Both the position numbers and the translations under genes were made by a program. From Sphaerisporangium cinnabarinum (lineage in GTDB: Bacteria; Actinomycetota; Actinomycetes; Actinomycetales; Cellulomonadaceae): DNA of 52,133 bases. Under the pieces are notes generated by a model, which did not search any database, had not been told where the DNA came from, and worked only from the letters and a program-made list of their open reading frames with translations. Where the stretch lies: contig QAPD01000060.1 in NCBI GenBank assembly GCA_003052455.1, positions 1 through 52,133 of the forward strand, given 5' to 3'. This document shows positions 25,381-32,832 of this stretch, piece by piece. The stretch's first letter is position 1. Each line of letters starts with the position of its first letter.

Positions 25381-25405
25381 GCTGCTCCAGCGGACGTGCC
25401 GAGCT

Positions 25406-25421
25406 GTTCTGTTTGCGGAAC
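25406..25421. promoter_or_regulatory. Candidate operator between benE-like and xre genes
   Basis: GTTCTG-TTTG-CGGAAC, arms matching at 5 of 6 positions, in the shared divergent promoter region, suiting the XRE regulator. Confidence 0.4.
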
Positions 25422-25450
25422 GCTACCAGAGCGGCCCGCGACGCGGCCGG

Positions 25451-25456
25451 TAGGCT
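25451..25456 (+). promoter_or_regulatory. -10 box for leaderless XRE-cupin mRNA
   Basis: TAGGCT, 7 bases before GTG 25464. Confidence 0.55.
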
Positions 25457-25463
25457 GCCGCGC

Positions 25464-26135
25464 GTGAGCGACGGGGGAGCGCGGGCGAGCACGGGGGCGA
25501 GCGCAGGGCCGGACGACGGCCCGGGCGGCGGTGCCCCCGCGCCGTCGGACCGCCGCGGGGACGAGACGCTCGCCGCGGTCGCCGCCCAGATCCGGGCGCT
25601 GCGGGCCGAGCGCGGGCTGTCGCTGTCGGCGCTCGCGGCGGCGGCGGGCGTCGGCAAGGGCTCGCTCTCCGAGATCGAGCACGGCGCGCGCAACCCCACG
25701 CTCGCGACGCTCTACGCGCTCGCCGGGGCGCTCGGCGTCCCGCTCGCGACCCTCCTCGCCGAGCGGCCGGGTTCGGAGGTGTCGTCCGAGGGCGTCCGGG
25801 CCCGCCTCCTCGACGCCCACCACCTGCCCGACGGCACGGCCGTCGAGGTCTACCACCTGCACCTCGCGGCGTCCGCGGACCGCACGTCGCCGCCGCACGG
25901 GCCGGGCGTCGTCGAGCACCTGCTCGTGACCTCCGGCCGCGTGCGCGCGGGCCGTCGTGGCGCCGAGGCCGTGGTGACCGTGGGGGACGGGCTGCGCTGG
26001 GTGTCGGACGCCGAGCACTCCTACCGTGCGCTCGACGGCGCGCCCGTGGACGCGGTGCTCGTCATCCGCACCCCGCCGCGTGGCGGACGGTCCGCTACCG
26101 CAGGCCGGGCCCCGGCGCCCACGCGCCGGACGTGA
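25464..26135 (+). CDS. XRE-family regulator with cupin domain
   Basis: 223 residues. A disordered Gly/Ala/Pro head of ~30 residues, then an HTH_3 domain (IRALRAERGLSLSALAAAAGVGKGSLSEIEHGARNPTLATL in pieces, about 42-100) and a cupin fold (about 130-210, including EVYHLHLAA, VEHLLVTSGRVRAGRRG, LRWVSDAEHSYRAL). Such regulators sense a small ligand in the cupin. Divergent from the BenE-like transporter, its probable target. GTG 25464 is chosen by the TAGGCT -10 box seven bases upstream; a start at 25413 would lie within the other promoter region. Overlaps the convergent protease gene by 41 bases. Confidence 0.9.
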   Translation: MSDGGARASTGASAGPDDGPGGGAPAPSDRRGDETLAAVAAQIRALRAERGLSLSALAAAAGVGKGSLSEIEHGARNPTLATLYALAGALGVPLATLLAERPGSEVSSEGVRARLLDAHHLPDGTAVEVYHLHLAASADRTSPPHGPGVVEHLLVTSGRVRAGRRGAEAVVTVGDGLRWVSDAEHSYRALDGAPVDAVLVIRTPPRGGRSATAGRAPAPTRRT

Positions 26136-27378
26136 ACCCCGACGGCGCACCCGGCGACCAGGGCGCCGGCGGCGGCTGCGGAGCCCGCACCAGGAACGCC
26201 TGGCGCGCCGTGAGCATGAGCTGCAGCAGCGCGCGCCGCTGTCCCTCGACGCGCCACGCCTCGACCGCGCCGCGCTCGACCCGGTCGTGGAGCAGCGCGA
26301 GCTCCGTCGCCGCCTGCTGGTAGTCGCGCATCGCGTGCGCGGCCCCCGCGCCTCCGGTGCGGCGCGCCCAGTCGCGCGCCTGACGGCGAGCGGCGAGCGT
26401 CGAGAGCATCGCGAGGTCGGCGGGCGTCACGAGGCCCGTCGGCACGTACGGGACGAGCTGGCGCCGGATCGTCGCGACCGTGCGGCGTCGGTCCCGGACG
26501 AGCAGGACGACCAGCGTGACCAGCACCCCGAGCCCGGCGAGGTACGCGACCCCGAGCGCGAGCGGGCCGAAGCCGGTCGAGGCGTTCCACAGCATGTGCA
26601 GGGCGATGGCCGCGGCGAGACCGCCGAGCGGCGCGAGCACGCGGCGCGGCCCGGGCGGGCTCGTGGCGGCGCTCGCGACGCCGAGGCCCGTGAGCGCCGT
26701 GCAGAGCGGGTGCAGCAGGGGCGTGACGATCGCGCGCAGCACGAACGTCGGGCCGAGCGTGCCGTCCTGCGCGGCCATGATGAAGTACGTGACGTTCTCG
26801 ACCGCCGCGAACCCGAGCGCGACCATCGCGGCGTAGATCACGCCGTCCGTCCAGCCGTCGATCTCGTGACGCCGGAACCACAGCATCCCGAACAGCACCG
26901 CGCCCTTGAGGATCTCCTCGACGAACGGCGCCCCGAACGACGCCACGACGTACCAGCCGACCTCCTCGCCGAACAGCGGCGCGGTGAGCAGCTCGAGGCC
27001 GAGCGTGTTGAGGATCCCCGCGACGAGCGTCGCGATCCCCGCGCCCCAGAGGAACGCGACGACGAGCGCGCTCGGCGGCTCGGGCTCCAGGCGGTCGAGC
27101 GCGAGCACGACCGGCACCCAGATGCCCAGCGGCACGAGCGCGAGCAGCAGCCCGACCGTGAACGTGCCCACCCCGGACAGCGCCGCGAGCACGAGGCCCA
27201 CGAGCAGGCACAGGCTCGCGACGGCGATCGTCACGATGACGCCGACGCGCGCGCGGCCCGGCGGCCGGCCCTCGAGCACGGCGCGCGGGTCGAGCGGGAC
27301 GGCGGCACCCGCCGGGCCCAGCGGGTGCGGCGGCTGCTGGGGCGGGGGGACGGCCGGGCCGTGCGGCGGGGAGGTCAC
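26095..27378 (-). CDS. PrsW-family intramembrane metalloprotease
   Basis: 427 residues. N-terminal Pro/Ala-rich cytoplasmic region (~45 residues) then 8-10 membrane helices. The PrsW catalytic motifs are visible: APFVEEILKGAVLF (Glu-Glu-x3-Lys), GFAAVENVTYF (Glu-Asn), TPLLHPLCTALTG (His) and LHMLWN (His). PrsW cleaves membrane anti-sigma factors in B. subtilis (RsiW). A C-terminal cytoplasmic region of ~110 residues is extra. GTG at 27378 with a TAGCCT box at 27387-27392 (minus) 8 bases upstream indicates leaderless translation. Substrate unknown; an anti-sigma is the family precedent. Confidence 0.9.
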   Translation of the reverse strand: MTSPPHGPAVPPPQQPPHPLGPAGAAVPLDPRAVLEGRPPGRARVGVIVTIAVASLCLLVGLVLAALSGVGTFTVGLLLALVPLGIWVPVVLALDRLEPEPPSALVVAFLWGAGIATLVAGILNTLGLELLTAPLFGEEVGWYVVASFGAPFVEEILKGAVLFGMLWFRRHEIDGWTDGVIYAAMVALGFAAVENVTYFIMAAQDGTLGPTFVLRAIVTPLLHPLCTALTGLGVASAATSPPGPRRVLAPLGGLAAAIALHMLWNASTGFGPLALGVAYLAGLGVLVTLVVLLVRDRRRTVATIRRQLVPYVPTGLVTPADLAMLSTLAARRQARDWARRTGGAGAAHAMRDYQQAATELALLHDRVERGAVEAWRVEGQRRALLQLMLTARQAFLVRAPQPPPAPWSPGAPSGFTSGAWAPGPGLR

Positions 27379-27537
27379 GGGCGGTAAGGCTACGCACCCG
27401 GCGGGCGGCGCGGGAAGGCGTCCGCCCGGCGCGCCGCGCGACGCGGCGCGCTCGGAGGCGTCGCTGGGACCGCTGTGGCGGACGGCGCCCAGCGGCCCGC
27501 GGTGGCGGGGCCCACCGGGCGACCGGGAGAGGTGGGG

Positions 27538-27957
27538 CTACGCGGCGACGTCGTACCCGGAGCGGAGGCCGCCCCGGCGGCGGACGGTCGCGTCGTCGGG
27601 CACGATCTCGTCCGGCGGGACGACGGCGCCGGCCTCCACGAGCACCCGGCGCCCGACGCGCGCGCCGCTGCCCACGCGGGCGCGGTCGCCGACGCGCGCC
27701 TCGGGGGCGATGCGGACGTTGTCGCCGACGCGGACGTCGCGGCCGAGGACGACGTCCCGGTCGATCCAGGTCCCGTCACCGAGCCGGCAGCCGTGACCCA
27801 CCACCGCGCCCTTCTCGACGTAGGTGCCCCACCCGACGGGCACGGACTCGGGGACGCGGGCGTGCGGCGACACGAAGCCACCGCCGGTGTGACGGTCGTA
27901 GTGCATGATCTCGCCGAAGTCGTTCTCGACCTGGACGCGGCGTGCGAGGCGGGCCAC
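27538..27957 (-). CDS. Hexapeptide-repeat (left-handed beta-helix) protein
   Basis: 139 residues. From about 45 to 120 the sequence follows a six-residue periodicity: VEKGAVVGHGCRLGDGTWI, then DRDVVLGRDVRVGDNVRI, APEARVGDRARVGSGARV, VLVEAGAVVPP. This is the beta-helix of acyltransferases and gamma-carbonic anhydrases, but no catalytic His is evident, and the first ~40 residues (VARLARRVQVENDFGEIMHYDRH) are unlike those families. GTG at 27957 has a perfect AGGAGG site at 27962-27967 just upstream, unusual in this window of leaderless genes. Stands alone. Function unknown. Confidence 0.82.
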   Translation of the reverse strand: MARLARRVQVENDFGEIMHYDRHTGGGFVSPHARVPESVPVGWGTYVEKGAVVGHGCRLGDGTWIDRDVVLGRDVRVGDNVRIAPEARVGDRARVGSGARVGRRVLVEAGAVVPPDEIVPDDATVRRRGGLRSGYDVAA

Positions 27958-28345
27958 CTGACCTCCTCAAGGTCTGTCGACAGTGGTACTGGTGACATAA
28001 CGACGACGAGGCGCCCAGGATTCCAACGCCGTCGCCCCCGCCGAGGTAGAGCCGTGGTCGCGCGGGGTAGACCCGTGGTCTCCCGACCGACCGTGGGGGC
28101 CACTCAGCCGTCCGTGCCTCGCGGACGGGGATCACCCGGCCGACCTCCCGCGGTGCTTCCACGGTCGCCGGGCACAGCCCGTCCGCCGTCGCGACGAGCA
28201 GGTGGATCGGGCGCGTCCTGGCCGACGGACGCGCCGGAACCGCCTGCTCGCGCTGCCGGGATGGCTCGGTCGGGCCGCCCTCGTCCTCGACGGGCGACCT
28301 GGCCTCTACCTCGCGCGACGGCGGCACCGTCCCGACGGCGGGCGG
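27958..28345. other. 388-base intergenic region with direct repeats
   Basis: Contains the ribosome site of the hexapeptide gene, one copy of the 17-bp repeat (28037-28053) and a near-perfect 15-bp direct repeat GGTAGA(G/C)CCGTGGTC at 28045-28059 and 28066-28080, spaced 21 bp (two helical turns); the second copy carries AGACC-CGT-GGTCT. No ORF with family similarity and no RNA gene recognised in the rest. Confidence 0.6.
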
Positions 28346-29347
28346 TCAGACGGCGCGGGTGGTGCCGCGGACGACGAGGGTCGTGGGGAGGCGGACGTGC
28401 GGCTCGCGCGTCCGGCCCTCGACGAGGTCGACGATGAGGCGCAGGGCCTCGGTGCCCATGCGGTGGATGGGCTGGTCGACGGTCGTCAGGGGCGGGGTGG
28501 TGAGCGCGGACTCCGGCACGTTGTCGAAGCCGATGACGGAGACGTCGTCGGGCACGCGGAGGCCGAGCTCGGCGGCGACCTCCATGGTGCGGATCGCGGA
28601 GAGGTCGTTGGCGGCGAAGATCGCGGTGGGGCGCTCGGGGAGCGAGAGGAGCTCGTGCGCGGGGGAGTCCGCGAGGTCGGGGCGGTAGCCGCCGACGCGC
28701 ACGAGGTCGGGGTCGAAGGCGATGCCCGCGTCGGCGAGCGCCTCGCGGTACCCCTGCTCGCGCAGGCGCGCGGACTCGAGGTCGGGGCGGCCGGCGAGGA
28801 AGCCGATGCGGCGGTGGCCGAGGTCGAGGAGGTGCTGTGTCGCGGTGCGGCCGCCGGCGAGGTTGTCGGAGTCGACGGTCGGGGGGTCGGACGGGCCGCG
28901 GTGCGGGTCGACGGCGACGACGGGGATCGAGCTGCCGGGCGCGACGACGGTGGGCGTGACGAGGATGGCGCCGTCGATGAGGGTGCCGCCGAGGCGGGAC
29001 AGCGAGCGCTGCTCCCAGCCGACGCGGTCGTCGCGGCGCAGCCCGCCGGAGTAGGCGAGGAGCTCGTACCCGGTCCCGTCGACGGCCTCGGAGATGCCCT
29101 TGAGGAGCTCGGTCGAGAAGGGCTCGAACTCGGCGACGAGGATGCCGATGACGTTGGTCCTGCTGCTCCGCAGGCTCCGCGCGACGATCGACGACTCGTA
29201 CCCGAGGTCGTCGATGACCGCCTGGACGTGGCGGGAGGTCTCGGGCGCGACGCCGTAGCGACCGTTGATCACCTTGGAGACGGTCGCGACGGAGACGCCG
29301 GCGGTGCGCGCGACATCGCCGATCGTGACTCTTCCCGTGGAGCGCAT
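28346..29347 (-). CDS. LacI-family repressor (BxlR-like)
   Basis: 333 residues. HTH at 1-55 (TIGDVARTAGVSVATVSKVINGRYGVAPETS, in family order) with the hinge helix ARSLRSSRTNVIG, then a periplasmic-binding fold (VVAVDPHRGPSDPPTVDSDNLAGG, GFLAGRPDLESARLREQGY, FAANDLSAIRTMEVAAELG, GFDNVPESALTTPPLTTVDQP). Divergent from a sugar-ABC/glycosidase operon, it is the obvious regulator. ATG 29347 is chosen from the HTH start; the open frame before it crosses the operator. In Streptomyces the same arrangement is BxlR, a repressor released by xylobiose; orthology is inferred from gene order. Confidence 0.95.
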   Translation of the reverse strand: MRSTGRVTIGDVARTAGVSVATVSKVINGRYGVAPETSRHVQAVIDDLGYESSIVARSLRSSRTNVIGILVAEFEPFSTELLKGISEAVDGTGYELLAYSGGLRRDDRVGWEQRSLSRLGGTLIDGAILVTPTVVAPGSSIPVVAVDPHRGPSDPPTVDSDNLAGGRTATQHLLDLGHRRIGFLAGRPDLESARLREQGYREALADAGIAFDPDLVRVGGYRPDLADSPAHELLSLPERPTAIFAANDLSAIRTMEVAAELGLRVPDDVSVIGFDNVPESALTTPPLTTVDQPIHRMGTEALRLIVDLVEGRTREPHVRLPTTLVVRGTTRAV

Positions 29348-29407
29348 GGGGATGACAGTAGCCCCTGGCGGGCGCCGTCGGAGGCCCGTGCCACGTCGTA
29401 TGTAAAA

Positions 29408-29421
29408 CGTTATCGATAACG
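29408..29421. promoter_or_regulatory. LacI-type operator
   Basis: CGTTATCGATAACG, a perfect 14-bp palindrome with the central CG typical of LacI family sites. It abuts the -35 box of the sugar operon. Confidence 0.8.
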
Positions 29422-29422
29422 A

Positions 29423-29452
29423 TTGACACGACCGGGTCGTGCCTGCCAGAGT
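29423..29452 (+). promoter_or_regulatory. Promoter of the sugar-ABC/GH operon
   Basis: TTGACA (29423-29428, perfect consensus), 18-base spacer, CAGAGT (29447-29452). The operator sits directly upstream. Confidence 0.65.
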
Positions 29453-29538
29453 CGCTACCGGCGGCCCCACAGCGGTGGCGGCCCGGCGCGCTCGAGGCAG
29501 CGTGCGCCCCGGTGCGACTCGACGAAGAGGACGGAACG

Positions 29539-30828
29539 ATGAAGGCTCGAAAGCTCCTGACGGCGACCGCCGTTGCCCTGGCGGGCACGCTCGTGCTCAC
29601 GGCCTGCGGAGGCGGAGGCGACTCCGGCTCGGACGACGGCTCGGTCTCGATGACCTTCTGGCACAACTCCACGACCGGTGAGGGCAAGGCCTACTGGGAG
29701 GAGACGGTCGCGGCGTTCGAGGAGGCGAACCCCGGCGTCACGATCGAGATCCAGGCCATCCAGAACGAGGACATGGACGGCAAGCTCCAGACGGCCCTCA
29801 ACTCGGGCGACGCGCCCGACATCTTCATGGCGCGCGGCGGCGGCAAGCTGGCCGACGTCGTGGAGGCCGGCCAGGCGATGGACCTCACCGACGCGATCGA
29901 CGACACCACGCGCGAGGCCGTGGGCGACGCGGCGCTCAGCGCCTTCACGGTCGACGGCAAGGTCTACGGGATGCCGGTCTCGATCCTCCCGGGCGGCGTG
30001 TACTACAGCGAGGACCTGTTCGAGCAGGCCGGCGTGACGGCGAACCCGACGACGATCGGCGAGCTCGAGGGCGTCGTCGACCAGCTCAAGACCGCGGGCG
30101 TCGCGCCGATCGCGCTCGGCGCGAAGGACGCGTGGCCGGCCGCGCACTGGTACTACTTCTTCGCCCTGCGCGAGTGCTCGCAGGACACCATCAACACGGC
30201 GGCGAGCGAGCGCAGCTTCGACGACCCGTGCTGGCTCAAGGCCGGCGAGGACCTCCAGGCGTTCGCCGAGACCGAGCCCTTCAACCAGGGCTTCCTCACG
30301 ACCTCCGCGCAGCAGGGCGCGGGCTCGTCCGCGGGCCTCATCGCGAACCACCAGGCGGCCATGGAGCTCATGGGCGCGTGGAACCCCGGCGTCATCGCGT
30401 CGCTCACGCCGGACGAGAAGCCGCTCGCGGACCTGCAGTGGTTCCCGTTCCCGGCGGTCGAGGGCGGTGACGGCGAGCCCGGCGCCATGATGGGCGGCGT
30501 CGACGGCTTCTCCTGCTCGGCCCAGGCCCCCGCCGAGTGCGCGGAGTTCCTCAACTTCATCATGTCGAAGGAGTCGCAGGAGGCGTACGCCACCGCGTTC
30601 CACACCCTGCCCGCGAGCAAGGAGGCGCAGGGCGTCGTGACGGAGCCCGCGCTCGTCTCGATCCTCGAGGCCTACAACGAGGCGCCGTACGTCACCGTCT
30701 GGCTGGACACGCTGTTCGGGCAGAACGTCGGCAACGCGCTCAACACCTCCGTGGTCAACCTGCTCGCCGGCAAGGGCACGCCGCAGGACATCGTCGACAC
30801 GACGAACGCCGCAGCGGCCAAGGAGTAA
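29539..30828 (+). CDS. ABC sugar-binding lipoprotein (BxlE-like)
   Basis: 429 residues. Lipoprotein signal with lipobox LTAC at Cys23, Gly/Ser/Asp-rich linker, then a family 1 extracellular solute-binding fold (SMTFWHNSTTGEGKAYW, FEEANPGVTIEIQAIQNEDM, SGDAPDIFMARGGGKLADVV). It anchors outside the membrane and delivers the ligand to the permeases downstream. ATG 29539 has GAAGAGGA upstream. First gene of the operon controlled by the LacI site. Xylo-oligosaccharide binding is inferred from the GH3/GH43 genes downstream. Confidence 0.94.
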   Translation: MKARKLLTATAVALAGTLVLTACGGGGDSGSDDGSVSMTFWHNSTTGEGKAYWEETVAAFEEANPGVTIEIQAIQNEDMDGKLQTALNSGDAPDIFMARGGGKLADVVEAGQAMDLTDAIDDTTREAVGDAALSAFTVDGKVYGMPVSILPGGVYYSEDLFEQAGVTANPTTIGELEGVVDQLKTAGVAPIALGAKDAWPAAHWYYFFALRECSQDTINTAASERSFDDPCWLKAGEDLQAFAETEPFNQGFLTTSAQQGAGSSAGLIANHQAAMELMGAWNPGVIASLTPDEKPLADLQWFPFPAVEGGDGEPGAMMGGVDGFSCSAQAPAECAEFLNFIMSKESQEAYATAFHTLPASKEAQGVVTEPALVSILEAYNEAPYVTVWLDTLFGQNVGNALNTSVVNLLAGKGTPQDIVDTTNAAAAKE

Positions 30829-30836
30829 CCGGAGCC

Positions 30837-31865
30837 ATGACCGTGTCCCAGGGCGAGACCTCGCCGAGCACGACGACGCCCGAGGACCGGGCCGGGGGCG
30901 GCGCTGGCGCGGTGGCAGGGCCGCCCCCGGCCGCCGCGGCGCGGGCCCGCCGCCCGCGCCGCGGCCGCTGGGGCCAGCGAGCCGAGATCGCGGTGCTCGC
31001 CGGGCCGGCGCTCGTCGTCTTCCTCACGTTCGTCATCGTGCCCGTGCTGATGGCGGCGTACTACGGGTTCTTCAAGTGGAAGGGCTTCGGCCCGCCGACG
31101 GACTTCGTGGGGTTCGAGAACTACCTCACGATCTTCCGGGACCCCGAGTTCCTCGCGGCGCTGCGGCACAACGGGTTCATCGTGCTCATGTCGCTCGTGC
31201 TCCAGGGCCCGGTCGCGGTGGTCGTCGCGCTCATGCTCAACCGGCGCATGCGCGGCCGCTCGGTGGTCCGCGTGCTGGTGTTCGTGCCGTACGTGGTGTC
31301 CGAGGTGATCGTCGGCACGGGGTTCAGCCTCATGCTCTCGACGACCGGCGCCGTGAACGACCTGCTGGAGAAGATCGGCCTCGGGTTCCTCTCGGTCGAC
31401 TGGCTCGCCGACCCCGACGTCGCGATCTGGACCCTGCTGCTCATCATCACGTGGAAGTACATCGGCTTCGCCGTGATCCTCTTCCTCGCGGGCCTCCAGG
31501 GCATCCCCGACGAGCTGGGCGAGGCCGCCGCGATCGACGGCGCGTCGTACTGGAAGGCGCAGCGCTACGTCACGCTCCCGCTGCTGGGCCCGACGGTCCG
31601 CATCTGGGCGTTCCTGTCGATCATCGGCTCGCTCCAGCTGTTCGACCTCGTCTACATCATCTGGGGCCAGTACGTGGCCTCGACGGCCGGCACGTCGACC
31701 ATGGCGACGTACATGGTCGCGAACGGCCGCAACGCGGGGAACTACGGGTACGGCAGCGCGGTCGCGGTCGTCCTGTTCCTCATCTCCCTCGCCGTGGCGC
31801 TCGTGTACCAGCGGTACGTCCTGCGCCGTGACACCGAGGGCGCGATCACGGAAGGGAAGAAGTGA
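30837..31865 (+). CDS. ABC sugar permease, MalF-type (BxlF-like)
   Basis: 342 residues, six membrane helices after a ~50-residue disordered cytoplasmic head rich in Pro/Ala/Arg. The EAA loop EAAAIDGASYWKAQRYV (about residues 225-245) contacts the ATPase. ATG 30837 follows the binding-protein stop by 8 bases with GGAG upstream. It pairs with the second permease. No ATPase gene is in this operon; a shared MsiK-type ATPase elsewhere is the usual actinobacterial solution. Confidence 0.94.
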   Translation: MTVSQGETSPSTTTPEDRAGGGAGAVAGPPPAAAARARRPRRGRWGQRAEIAVLAGPALVVFLTFVIVPVLMAAYYGFFKWKGFGPPTDFVGFENYLTIFRDPEFLAALRHNGFIVLMSLVLQGPVAVVVALMLNRRMRGRSVVRVLVFVPYVVSEVIVGTGFSLMLSTTGAVNDLLEKIGLGFLSVDWLADPDVAIWTLLLIITWKYIGFAVILFLAGLQGIPDELGEAAAIDGASYWKAQRYVTLPLLGPTVRIWAFLSIIGSLQLFDLVYIIWGQYVASTAGTSTMATYMVANGRNAGNYGYGSAVAVVLFLISLAVALVYQRYVLRRDTEGAITEGKK

Positions 31866-32758
31866 TGGCCACCGTCACCGCCGCACCCGCGCCCGAGCGT
31901 GCCGCCGGCGTCAAGACCCCGAAGGAGCCGCGCGGCTCCGGCATCGGCCGGGGCGGCCCGCTGACCTACGTGGTCGCGTGGCTGCTCGTGGGCGTGTGCC
32001 TCGCGCCGATCGCGTACATCGTCGTCGGCGGGTTCCGCACCAACGCGCAGATCACGGCCGACCCGTCGGGCCTGCCCGACCCGTGGCAGGTCGTCAACTA
32101 CGTCGAGGTCCTGTCGAGCTCGCTGTTCTGGCAGCAGCTCGGGAACTCGCTCGTCGCGGCGCTCCTCACGACGCTCGGCGTCGTGGTGCTCGGCCTCATG
32201 GCGAGCTACGTCATCGCGCGCTACTCGTTCGTGGGGCGCGGGGCGCTCTACGCGCTGTTCGCGGCGGGCCTGATGTTCCCCATGACGGTCGCGATCACGC
32301 CGCTCTACATCATGATCCGCTCGCTCGGGCTGATGAACTCCGTGGGCGGCCTCGTGCTCCCGCAGATCGCGTTCGCCCTCCCGACGACCGTCATCATCCT
32401 CGTGCCGTTCCTGCGCGCCATCCCGCGCGAGATCGAGGAGGCCGCGTCGATCGACGGCGCGAGCCGCCTCGGCTTCTTCTTCCGGATGGTCGTACCGCTG
32501 TCCCTGCCGGGCGTCATCACCGTCGGGATCCTCGCGTTCGTCGCGAGCTGGAACAGCTACATGCTCCCGCTCTTCATCCTCAACGACGAGACGTCGTACA
32601 CGCTCCCGCTGGGCGTGCAGGCGTTCGCGTCGCAGTACTCCGTGGACACCGCCCGCGTGCTCGCCTTCACGTCCCTGTCGATGATCCCCGCGCTCGTCTT
32701 CTTCTCGCTGTTCGAGCGGCGCATCGTCGGCGGCCTCACCGGCGCCGTGAAGGGCTGA
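31865..32758 (+). CDS. ABC sugar permease, MalG-type (BxlG-like)
   Basis: 297 residues, six membrane helices. EAA loop EEAASIDGASRLGFFFRMV and the C-terminal strand of MalG-type permeases (FSLFERRIVGGLTGAVKG) are present. ATG 31865 shares one base with the stop of the previous gene (TGATG); GTG 31862 is an alternative. Downstream, 74 bases with a run of CCGTC repeats separate it from the GH3 gene. Confidence 0.94.
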   Translation: MATVTAAPAPERAAGVKTPKEPRGSGIGRGGPLTYVVAWLLVGVCLAPIAYIVVGGFRTNAQITADPSGLPDPWQVVNYVEVLSSSLFWQQLGNSLVAALLTTLGVVVLGLMASYVIARYSFVGRGALYALFAAGLMFPMTVAITPLYIMIRSLGLMNSVGGLVLPQIAFALPTTVIILVPFLRAIPREIEEAASIDGASRLGFFFRMVVPLSLPGVITVGILAFVASWNSYMLPLFILNDETSYTLPLGVQAFASQYSVDTARVLAFTSLSMIPALVFFSLFERRIVGGLTGAVKG

Positions 32759-32832
32759 CCCGCGCCCGTCCGCACCCTGCCCCGTCCCGCGCCGTGCGCG
32801 GGACGGGGCCACCACCGAAGGAGAACGGTCCC

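Noticed and set aside
28346-29470. LacI gene starting upstream at 29470
   Set aside because: Would run through the operator palindrome and promoter. HTH begins right after ATG 29347.
29539-32758. ABC importer considered broken because no ATPase gene is present
   Set aside because: Actinobacterial CUT1 sugar importers usually share an MsiK ATPase encoded elsewhere, and all three genes are intact.
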